Assembly (NCBI GenBank): GCA_014649575.1
Contig: BMTH01000018.1
Span: 62,001-126,000 of the forward strand
Reading direction: 5' to 3'
Source of the DNA: Streptomyces griseoincarnatus
GTDB lineage: Bacteria > Actinomycetota > Actinomycetes > Streptomycetales > Streptomycetaceae
Length of the DNA: 64,000 bases
In this document: piece after piece, positions 16,795 through 28,700 of the stretch
How positions within the stretch are numbered: position 1 is the first letter of the stretch
Layout of the letters: each line of letters opens with the position of its first letter
The notes under the pieces: generated by a model
Databases searched by the model: none
What the model was told of the DNA's origin: nothing
The model's input: the letters and a program-made list of their open reading frames with translations, nothing else
Made by a program: the position numbers and the translations under genes

Positions 16795-19700
16795 GTGCTG
16801 CCCGCACGGCCTGACGGGCGGTCGCCGATGAGCATCATGCCGTCGCCCGAGGTCAACGCGATGATCTTCATCCTCACGGGAGAGAGGCTCATCGACGCGG
16901 ACGAGGACCTCGCCTACGAGAGCCGAGGGCCCTACGCCCGGCTGGGCCGCAAGATCGACCAGATGTCCGCGCTGATCCAGAAGTCGGTGCACGACATCGG
17001 CCAGGTCATGCCGGACGACCTGTCGAAGGCGTACGCCGCCGCGATGGGCACCCTCACCGACGACGGTGGCAGGAACTACCTGCGGGAGTTCTCCGAACAG
17101 CTGGACAAGATCGCCGAGGGCCGGCGCAAGACCTCCATGGACATCATGGAGTCCAAGTGGCAGGTGATCGCCGAGGTCATCCGGCTGCTCATCGAGATCG
17201 CCATCTACCTGGCGATGTCGTTCTTCACGGGCGGAGCGTCGGCCAGCCAGATCATGCTGGCCAAGATGCGCAGCCGGTTCTTCATCCTCTCCACACTCAG
17301 CCACCTGCTTCAGCGGCTGCACATCGCGCCCTCGCTGACCGAGGCGTTCTCCGAGGCGTTCACCACCTTCGCGGTGCGGCTCGCGATGATGAACTTCGCC
17401 CCCGACGGCCGCCGTCCCGACGGCTTCGACTGGAACCAGATCCTCAAGGACGGTGCGTTCGGCGCCGCCGCCGGCGCGCTCACCAGCATCTTCGCCGAGT
17501 ACGCCCGCAAGATCGTCAAGAGCTACGACGACACCTTCCTGAAGAACGCAACCGACCTCGACTTCAAGCCGCCGCCGAAGGTGAGGAACGACCTCGACCT
17601 CGACGCCGGCAACCACACGCCGAACTCCAAGCCGGACCCGGACACCAAGTTCGACACCACCCCGGACAACCGTCCCGACCCGGTCACGAACAACCCCGGT
17701 CCCACGTACAACCCGCCGACCGGCTTCCGGGACCTGTTCTCCTTCCGGAACAACTTCCGCAACAACCCCGACCTGTGGCGGAACAACCAGATCCTGCGCA
17801 ACAACGCCGACCGGCCGGGCGCGATCGCCGGGCACTACGGCATCAAGGGCACGGCCGACTTCCTCGCCGCCGGCTCCGGCGAGGCGCTCGCCGAGATCCT
17901 CGTCAAGGGCGCGTTCGACGGCGACTGGTCCACCAGCTGGTCCACCTTCGTCGGCGCAGGCATCAGCAGCCAGGTCGAGGCCACACTCACGGACGGCGCC
18001 AAGAACGGAAGCGCCGAACTGCGCAACATACTTGAAGGGTTCCGTGACAAGCCGCCCACCGTCTCCGGCGGCGACGTGGCCTCCTCGGGGACAGGCGGCT
18101 CCGAAGGGCCGTCCCGCACCGGTGGCGGCACCGGCCGTACCGACGGTCCCTCACACCCGGACACCACCGGCGGCACCGGCACCACGCCCGTAACGTCCTC
18201 GTCGGACAGCGGAGTCGAGGCACCGCCGCCGTACTCCGTGACGGATCCGCCGCCGTACACGTCGCCCGCCCCGCCGCCGTACTCCCCGGGCACGCTGCCC
18301 GTGACCGCGACGGAGAACGCCCTGTGGCAGCAGGTCCACCGCGGCAACGCCGACATCCGTGAGCAGGCTCTCCGCGACCTCACCACCCTGCGTGGCGCGC
18401 AGCCTCCCGGCGCCACGGAGATCGGCGTCCGCGACGCCCTGCACCGCAACCTGTCCGGGTCCCCGGAGATTCGCGTGGTCCCCGTGGGGAGCGGCCCCGC
18501 CACGGAGGTCGACGCGGACGGCGTGCGCCGGGCCCTGGAGGGCTTCGGGACACCGGTGACGGTGACGCCGCCGCTCACCGTCACCGACGGCTCGGTGCCG
18601 GTGGGGGAGGGGAGCGGCTTCGGTCCGGGCACCGGCCTGGGGGCCGACGTGAGCGCGGGCGTCGGCGCGGGCGCCGAGGAGGGGGCGGCTGCGGAAGACA
18701 GGGGCAAGGGCACAGGGGCCGCCCCCGGTGGGGTGTCCGGCACTGGTGTGGGGTCGAGTGCGGCTCCGGGTGCGGTGTCTGGCGTGGGTGCGGCTCCTGG
18801 TACGGCGTCGGGCGCTGGTGTGGGGCCGAGCGCGACTCCCGGTACGGCGTCCGGCACCGATGTTGGGCCGAGTGCGGCTCCTGGTACGGCGTCGGGCGCT
18901 GGTGTGGGGCCGAGTGCGGCTCCTGGTACGGCGTCCGGCACCGATGTGGGGTCGAGTGCGGCTCCTGGTGCGGTGTCTGGCGTGGGTGCGGCTCCCGGTG
19001 CGGCGTCGGGCACCGGTGCGGGCCCGAGCACCGCCCCGGGTGCGGTGTCCGGCACGGGTGTGGGGCCGAGTGCGGCTCCTGGTGCGGTGTCCGGCACCGG
19101 AGCGGGCCCCGGCGCCGCCCCCGGGGCGGCGACCGGCGGTACGAGTGCCGGGCCAGGAGCGGGTGCCGGGAGCGGCGCGGGCACCGGTAACCGGGGCGCC
19201 GTGACCTCCGACGGCGGCGCCCCCGCGGCGGATCAGGACCCGCGTACCGTCGACGTACCGGGGCAGGAGGACGCCCCTGTCTCCGAGACGGTGACGACGA
19301 CGGACGGTGTGCCAGGGGCCCGGGACGTGTCGCCCGGAGACACCGCCCCCGCGCCGCCGGACGCCGAAGCGACCGGCCCTGTCACCGTCGCCGGGGACGC
19401 CTCGCCGCTCACGGTCGTCGTGTCCGAGGGGCCGCCGCCGGCGGCGGGTTCGCCCGAGGCGGCCGCGCTCCTCGACGGGGCTGGCGCCGACCGCGCCGTG
19501 GTCCTCGGTCCGCCGACCGCGCCGGACAGCGCCGGACGCCCGACTCGCACCGCCGTCGAGCTGACCCGCGAGACACCTGACGGCCCGGTCCGGGCACGCC
19601 CGCTCACCGGTCCTGCCCCCGTCACGGCGGGCGCGCCGGAGCCGGGGACCGATTTCCCCGGCGCCGACGTGCTGCTGCCGCTCGCCGACGCCCTCGGTCC

Positions 19701-22700
19701 GGCCCCGGACGTGCGGCCCGTCGTCACCGAGAGCGCCCCGTCCGTGGGCACGGGGCCCGAGCCCTCAGCGGACGTGGACCCGTCCGGGAAGGCACCGGTA
19801 GCGCCGGTCAAGCCCGAATCGCCGACGGGCGCCGAAGCCGTCCCGAACACCGACGCGAGTGTCCCCCCGGACGGCGCGGCCAAGTTCGATTCGGCGTCGC
19901 GCCCCTGGAGCGAGCCCGCCACCGTGCTGCACGTGGAGTCGGCTGACGGCGGCGGTACCCCGCCCGTCGTCAACCCGCCGCCCGGCTCCCAGGTCGTGGT
20001 CCGCCCTGCGGCGGGGAATCCACGGCCGGCCGGCGAGCCGGCCCTCGCCACTCTTGACGGGCGTTCCGTCCCGCTCGAACAGGTGCGGCGTCTCGTTCCG
20101 GACACGGCGGTGCGGCCCGAACCTGGCCGTACCGTACGGACGCTGACCATCTCCCAGGACCCGGCCGAAGACGGCACGGCCCGCGACGCCGGACGCCGGG
20201 CGCTGCTCGGACAGGACTCGTACCGAGGCGTACGCACGGAATCCGGCCCCGCCGCCCCGAACACGACGAACACGACGGGCCCCGCCGCCGCGGCGGTCAC
20301 GGCACCGTCAGCCCCCCGTGCCGTGTTCACCGGTCCGACGACCGCGCTCCCCGGCGCCGGCACCGAGCAGGGCGCCGACTACTTCGTGGGGCACGGCACC
20401 CCGCGTGCCGTCACCCTCGGCACCCACGACGCCTCCCGGCCCACCGTGAGGGTGAGTGGCGTCCAGCTCGGTGAGGCGCTCAAGGCGTGGGCGGGCGACG
20501 ACGACCGGCAACGGCCGCTGGTGCTGTACTCCTGCGAGACCGGGCGGCAGCCGAGGATCGCGGGCCTCCCGGTCGCCCAGCACGTGGCCAACCGGACCGG
20601 ACGCTCCGTGTACGCGCCGACCAGCGAGGTCGGTACAGCCCGCGACAAGGACGGCAACGTCCGCGCGGTGCTCGTCGACAACGGGGACGGGCCGGGGCGT
20701 TGGCGGCTGTTCACCCCTGAACCCGATGGTGCCGACCTGGACCAGCTCGCGCGCGACGCCGGTCTGCACGCGGGCGCCGGCCCGGCGGACCCGTTCGCCC
20801 GCGCCCGCACGCTCCAGCAGATCCGCACGCTGCGCGACGCGCTCGGACCGGACGCCGAGAAGCAGCCCGGCAACCGGGAGCTGCTGGCCGGCCTCGCGCA
20901 TGTGGACGGCCTGCGCTGGCAGGGCACGGACAGCGCGGCGCGCTACGGCGACGGCCGCATGACACTCGACCTGCTCCGCCGTATGGTCACCGACTGGCAC
21001 GGCGCCGGAGGCGGTCCGGTGGACGGGCGCGCCACCGTCGACCCGTCCACCGGACCCACGGCTGAGCAGTACACGGCCTTCCTGCGGGCGGCGGCCGCCG
21101 CCCGGGCCGGCCAGGGGCCCGGCACCACACTCGACGAACTGGTCCCTCCGCCGCCGCCCACGTTGCCGCCGACCGTGCTCGTCTCCCAGGACGACGTGCG
21201 CGGACTCGACTACGCCCAGTCGGCCCGGGTCGCCTGGGGGCTGTCGGACGATCCGCTGCCCCTGTCCGAACTGGGCCTCGGCCCCGAGGACACCGCCGAA
21301 CTCGCCCGCCGCAGGCCCGACCTGTCGCCCGCGCCGAGCCGGCCTGAGAGTCGTGCCGAGGACCTGACCGCGTTCGGCCCGGTGACCCCCGCCCCCGAGC
21401 GGGAGAGCCTCCTCCGGGCAGGCGAGCACACCTTCCGCCGGATCGCCGCCCCGCCCGACGGCAACTGCTTCTTCCGGTCGGTCCTCGACAGCGCGCGTTC
21501 CAGGGAGGTCCCGCCCGCCTGGGCCGCGGGGAACGCCGACGGGCTGCGCGCGCGGGTGCGGGACCGTGTCGCCCACACCGAACTCGGCGACATCGCCGAC
21601 GCCCTCGTGCCGGACCCCGTCCACTCCGTCGTCAACGACCTGCGGCTTCGTGCTCTGGCCGGGGAGAGCGACGCGGGCGCGCAGCGCCGGATCGCCGAGG
21701 TGTGGGACCGGATCGCACAGGAGGTCGTCACCGACGGCGACACGGGCCGGTGGCGGGAGATCGTCGCCGACAGCGACTACCCGGGGCTCGCCGAGGTGGC
21801 GCCCGCCCCCGCCGACGCGCGGCGGCTCGGCGGGCGGGGACTGCTGGCCGCCACCGCCGCGCGCGTGGACCTGTGGCCCTCCCCCTTCGCCGACCTCATC
21901 CCGGAGGCGCTGGCGCACACGCTCGACCTCGACCTGCGCATCGTGCAGCCCGACCCGCGGACACCAGGCGCGCTGACCACGATCGCACTGCACACGGGCG
22001 GCACGGGCGACCCCCTGCACGTGGCGTACAACGGGACCGACCACTTCGACGCCCTGGTCCCCGACACGGACCCGTCCCGTGCGACCACCCCGGAGTCCGC
22101 TCCGGAACCGGTGTCCGCGTCGGCCCCGCAGCCCGCCCCGGACGGGTCGGACCCCTACGGGGACTGGCTGCGCGAGATGGCCGGGATCACGGACACCGCC
22201 CCCGGCACGGCCGATGAGGGCGACAGGACGCCGCTGGAGACACAGCTGGACCGGTATCGTCCGCCCCGGCTGCTGACCGGCCCGGACGCCCGTCGGCCGG
22301 GCCCGGCGCCTCGCACGGTCACCTTCGAGGACGGAAGCAGGCTGCCCGCCGCGCTGATCAGGCCGGGAGCCGACCCGGGCGACACCGGCGCGGACGGGAC
22401 ACCGCCGGGCGCCGAACCCACCGGGCTGTTCGCCGGTACCGGTGTCCTCACCCTGCGCGCGCCCGAACTCGCGGCGCGACAGATCCTCGACGGGCTGCCG
22501 GACCGGCTGCGGGCGAGGTTCGACGAGGAGGAACTGCTGCGGCTGCTGACCGACCAGCCCTCCGCGTTCACCGCCCCCCGCGGCGCCCGCCTCGTGGGCC
22601 GGGAGAAGTCCGGTGTCGGCCTGGAGATGACGGTGGAGGCCGTTCCGTACCACCGCTGGGTGCGCCTCTCCGACACGGGCGGCGGCACGGTCAAGGCGGA

Positions 22701-25700
22701 CACGGCGCGGCGCGGGCAGAGCGGCACGGGCGGTGGGCGCACGGTGGGCTTCGGACGCCGGATCGCGGGTGCCCTGAGCATGGGCCCGCCGCTGGACTGG
22801 CTGCTGAAGATCGGCGCCTCGCTGGGCTGGGCCCGCCGCACCGACTACAACCAGGGCACCACGGCGTACCAGCAGGCCGAGCATCGCGCGCACGAGGGCT
22901 CCCACCTGCACCTGGACGACGTCCACTACCGGGTACGGGTCCACCGCGTCACCGAGGCGCCCCGTGCCGCCGCCCCGGCCGTCACCGGCGGGACGCCCGG
23001 TACGGAGGACACGACCGGTGTCGCGCCCGGCCCCCGCTGGACGCGACAGCTGGTGCACACCGCCGAGTTCGGCATGCGTGACGGACTGAGCTGGCGGCTG
23101 CCGGACGACCTGACCGTGCCCTACGAGGGGCCGCGTCGGGCACCCCGCACCCTGACCTTCCCGGAGGGGGAGCACCCGCGCCTGCTCGACTCCACGGGCC
23201 TGTACCTGACGGACCCGGCGGAGGACGTGGCGCTGGCCCTGTCCGGCGCGCGGCCCGGCAGTTCGGCCCACCGCACCCTCGTGTCGTACACCCGTCCCGG
23301 GCGGCTGCTCGGGCTGTTCGGACGGCTGGCCGGGCCGGTCAGCGGCCCCGGACTCACCCGGGGACGCGGCCAACGTCCGCTGGGACACCTGGTCGTGGAG
23401 CGCTCGGTGCCCCACCGCGCCGACCTGGTCACCGAGTCGACCAAGGTCGAGGTGCGCGACCTCACCCAGACCACGTATTCCAACCAGCGCGGGCACGTCC
23501 GCGAGACCCGGTTCGGGCTTCAGGTCACCTCCGGGCCGAACCACCAGTTCGCCGGGCCGGTCACCGACGTGCGGGTGCAGGGCGGGCCGGCGGTCCGCAC
23601 GGACCTCGCCGCCGGACGCGGCCACTACCTGGGCACCGACGCGGCCCGCAAGGTGACCGGCCGGGTCCGCAACCAGCCGATGGCGCTGTACCGGGTCGAG
23701 CGCACCCTGATGGTCCGGGGCGCCGGCGAACCGAGGTCCGCGGCGCGGCCGGTGCGGGTGGTCAGCCTGGACTGGATGTCGACCCAGGACGCCCGCAGGC
23801 TTGCCGGATGGGACAGCCGCACGCCGGGGCGTACGGGTCCGAACCCGGACGTCGAACCCCCGGTGCCGTGGTACCTCAGGAAGGAGGACCCGGTCCATCT
23901 CGGAGGCCAGGTCCGCGCGGAGGGCTTCCGGCCCGAGAACCAGACCGGGAGCGGTCCCGGGGCCGCCGGCACCGGGACCGCTCCCGTCACCGGCCCGCAG
24001 ACGGCGCCGGCGCAGAGCGGCACCCCTGAGCCCCCGCGCGACCCCCTGCAGACGTTCGCGGACACGGTCCTGGACACCCTGCACGCCTCCTACCCGTCGC
24101 TGTTCCTCCCGGCCGCGATGCGGAACCACCCGCGGCTGGCGCGGCTCTGGTACAGCGACGAGCGGCTGCGGACGGCGTGGTTCAACGAGCGGCAGGTGAG
24201 CGAGGCCCTGAACCGGCCCACCCTCGCCCAGGCGCTGGACGACCTGACCACCACCGGTGTCCCGGTCACGCTCGTCGAGGACGGCAAGGTCAGGCGCGGG
24301 CACCACACGCTGACCCTGCGGGCCCGGCTGACCGACCGCCGGTTCGAGACCACCCTGAACGAGCGGACACTGCGCAACGCGGTGATCGGCAACGAGGTCT
24401 CGGGCCAGGGCCAGCAGCAGTCCAGCACCTACTCCGCCGGTGTCGAGGTGGGCGTCTCACCCCGCGACCACGACAAGGTGGGCGACACCGGACTGCCGCG
24501 CCAGATCGGCAACCTCATGGTCGGCGGGCGCTACGCCCACACCCGTCAGGAGGCCACCCGGAACACGGTCACCGTCGCCCACGACCACCTGACGGCCCAG
24601 AGCGGCATCGACCTCTACAGCTACCGGGTGGAGCTCAGGGCCGACTTCGAGGGGCACCGTCGTCCGCGCGGCTGGCCCCGGCTGCTGACGGCCGGACTGC
24701 TCGGCGTGGGCGTCTTCGTCAGCACGGTCGCGGAACGCCCGCTGTTCCGCCGCGGCACCGAGACCGTGGGACGGGTCGAACTGGCCGTCCCCGCCGCCCA
24801 CGGCTCCTACCGCTACGCACCCACGGACACGCCCGCCGCGCCGTCCACGGACCCGTCCGCCGCCGCAGCGACGTCGACGGCCACGACCTCCACCCCCACG
24901 ACCTCCACCCCCACGGCCCCCGCCTCGCGGCGGCTGTCCGCCCTCGAAGCCGGGCAACTGCTGGACGGCACCGGCCCGGTGTCCATGACCGACGCGAAGA
25001 GTCAGTCGCTCGCCGAACGGCTGCTCGGCTCCCCGCACGTGGTGCTCAGCACCCAGGGCGGCCTGCAGCGCCAGGAGCTCGTGCAGGAGACGGCGGACCG
25101 CGCCTCCGGTGACTCCTGGCACACCAGCGCCCCCGGCACCCCGGTCCGCACAGCGCTGCGCCGCGCGGTGGCCGACCTCAGCGTGGCCGGGCAACTCAAC
25201 CAGTATCTCGGCCCGTTCGGCACCCGCGTCACCGGACTCCACGGCGCCGGCCCGTTCCGTACGCACTACCTGAAGGCCGCCGTTCGAGGCGAGCTGGAGA
25301 ACGTACGGGTCATGAGCGACCCCAAGCCCTCCTCCTTGGAGAACACGGTCGCCAACGACCACAAGGTCACCGGCAGTTCGAGCACCACCTCGCGCACCAC
25401 GCTCGGTCTCCAGGGCAGCGACTCGCCGCTGCAGCAGACCTCCGGCACCCAGCCGGTGTCCGGCTCCTACGGCAGCGCCCTCCAGTACGCGTGGGGCAGG
25501 GGCCGCGCCCTCGCGCAGTCCGTCACCCGTGGACGCAGCACGACCATGACGTACGCCGGGCGCATGTACCTGGTGGTCGCCGACGCCGCCGAGACCGCCG
25601 CCGTCCGGGACCGCTGGACGGCCGCGATGGGCACCATCGGCACCCGGGCCGGACAGCGGATCAGTTCCGCCGCCGGGCGGCTGTCCGGCCGCGTCGGGCA

Positions 25701-28700
25701 GGCCCTGTCCCCACGCCGGGCCACCGCCGCGCTCCACCGCGTCCGGGACGCCGTCATGTTCCACCTGCCGATGCAGGACGCCATCGAGACCGGCCTCGCT
25801 CCGGACGGCCTCGGCACCGGCACCCCGCGCAACCTCGGCGGCGGCTACCGGGTGCCGGGCTTCCTGCGCGGCCGGCGCTTCCCGACCCACCCCAGCGGCC
25901 GGCCCGACGCGAGCAGCGCGGCCCAGCAGCTCCTGCCGCGCCTGGAGAAGGCCGGAGTGCCCTCGCACGACCGCGAACAGGTCCTGCAACGGCTCTCGCC
26001 CGACTTCCTCCTCGCCCACCTGCACGAGCTGACCACCGACGGGGTGACCCTGCCGGTCCGCCACCGCACCTGGTCGAGCCCTCATCACCTGCCGGTCGGC
26101 GGCAGCCCGGCACAGGTCCGGTTCAAGCTGACGCCGGCCGGCACCACCGTGAAACGGCTGCGCACCGGGTACGAGGTGGACGACTACCGGACCATCGCCC
26201 GCGACTCCGCGGCCGGCGTCACCCAGGACCGCGGCGGCGACCTCACCCTCAGCGTCGGCCAGCGCACGCCGGGAAGCGACATCCTCGCCGCCAACCCGTC
26301 CCTCCAGGGAACGGCGACCGGACAGCGGGCCGGCACCCGCACCGACACCCTCGGCAGCACCGCGATGCCCGACATCGCCACCACGCAGGCGCACGCGGAG
26401 GTCGTCACCGGCTACATCCTGACCGTCACCATGACCGACGCCGCCGGTGACCCGCTGGCGCCGCGTGCCGTCGCACACGTCGGCACGCTCCACGAACTCG
26501 TCTCGGCGGGACTGCTCACGCCGTCCGGCACCGGCGACGACGGCACGCTCACCGAGCAGGACGTCAGCGAACCCGAGCGCGCGGTACGGATGATGACGGC
26601 CGAACAGGCGCGTCGAGAAGCCGTCGCCGCCTGGCGCGCGGACGGCGACGACATCCTGCCGTTCGACGACCGCACCGGCTCCGGGATGCTCGCCGTCGAC
26701 ATCCGCGGCGCGGCCAACGTCGAGAACGCGCTCACCCTCGCCACCGCCCGCGCGGACGGCCTCGGCGACGGCGATCTCGGCAGGCGGCACACCGGCGACC
26801 CGTTGACCGCGCAGGTGCGCATGGCCCGCCACACCCCGCTCACCGCCCTCGGCTCGGCGCCGGCGCAGGCGCAGCAGGAGGCCACCTCCCAGGGCGGCCT
26901 CACCGCCGGGTTCCGCGAGGCACTCGGCGCGGACGGCTCCCAGCTGCCCACCCAGTCCTCCGCGCGCCTCTTCGGCCAGTCCCACACCGTCGAGTCCCGT
27001 CTCTACGCCAAGATGCACCGGCGCGGCGCCCGCCTGCTCGCCGTCGAGAGCGCGCCCCGCATGGAGGGCATGCAGCGGCACAAGACCTCTCAAGCGACGG
27101 AAGCCGGGATCACCGACAACTCCGAAGGCGCCGTCGGCACCGCGCCGCTGGTCGCCACCGGCGGCGCCGGACTGACCAACCCCGGCGTCACCGGCCCGGT
27201 CGGCGGCGCCGGTGACGGCATCGCACACAAGGGCGCCGAGGACGTCACCCTCGGCACCCACGTCAAGTACGGCATCGACCGCAGCATGCTCTTCGCGCTG
27301 CCGGTGAGCTGGCTGGCGGTCTCCGAGGCGGACCACCGGATCACCGACAGCCGGCCCCTGCGCACCCTCGGCAAGGCGAAGCGCGGCCCGCGCGCCGCCG
27401 AGGCCGAGACCACCGCACTGGTCTGGCTGCGCGAGGACCAGGCCCGCGACTACGGCCTCCTGGACGACTCCTCCTTCCCCGAAGAGGCCGCCGCCGCCTG
27501 GGACGACATGGCCAAGGCCGCCGCCGACCTCGCCGTGGCCGAGAAGGAGTACTACGACGCCCGTGCCCGGGCCCGGGAAGCGTGGCTCTCGCTCGCCCCC
27601 GAAGAGCGCGCCGCGCTCGGCGACGGCGACCCCGGCCTGACATCGGCGCTGACGACCGTGCTGCCGCGGAACCTCGCCGAGTCCCCGGCCGTCCTCGCCT
27701 GGCAGGCAGCCCGTGACGACGCGCACCTGTGGGAGGGACGGGTGGACGCCGCCGCCGCCGACCACCACCGGCTGCACCTCGCCGCGTCCCGGCTCACCGC
27801 CCACCACCAGGGCTCGGCCGCCGTGCCGGTGCGGGATGTGCCGCAGGAGTACACGGAGCCCGAGTGGCGTTCCGACGCCCCGGCCCCGTACACCGTCACC
27901 GAGCCCGACGGCACCGGCGTACGCACCCTCACCTCTCCTGACGGCGCCGTCGTGCGGGCGGTCCACGAAGTACCGCACGACGGCGCGTCGTTCTTCCACG
28001 CGCTGATCGCCGCGGCCGGGGAGCGCGGCCGGCTGGCCCGGCTGCTCGGCGCCGACCTCGCCGACCGGTTCACCGCCGCCCCGGGCGACCCCGAGGTCAC
28101 TGCCGACGCAGTCCACACCGCCCGCGACCGCCTCGCCCGGGAGCTGGGCCGGCCGGACAACAGGGACCTGCTCGACTCCCTCGCCCCGGACACGGCCGAC
28201 ACCTTCACACAGGAGGAGCTGGACGGCGCGGGCATCACGCTGTCCCCGGAGCAGCAGGCCGAGTTCGACGCCCTCGGCCGGCTGCCGGAGACGTTCTGGC
28301 CGACGCCTGCGCAGCGGGCTGCGCTGGCCTCCCTCGCCCTCGCCCGCCCGTTCGCCACCGAGCCGCTTCCCGCCGACGCCGCGCGACCCGACGACGCTCC
28401 GGCTCCGCCCGCGCGCCGCGCCGGGGACCACGGCGGCGCCGACCTGCTGCCCGCGCTGGCCGCCCGGCTCCTCGGCACCTCGCTGACCGTGGTCACCGGT
28501 GAGGGCCGCGAACAGCGCTTCCTCCCGTACCGCGACGACCGGGACGGCGCCGCCCGCGACGGGTCCGCCACCGTCGACCCCGCGGCCGACCCGGTACTCT
28601 TCGCCGCCGACGGCCACTTCCACGCCGCCCTGTCCGCACACGCCCCCGCCCCGTCCGCCACCGCGCTGCCGGCACCGGCACCTGAGGGCTCCGGCACGTC

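Noticed and set aside
18720..19190. Regular repeats that could suggest a CRISPR array
   Set aside because: Repeats are contiguous, in frame and without unique spacers. They encode a Gly/Ala/Pro linker.
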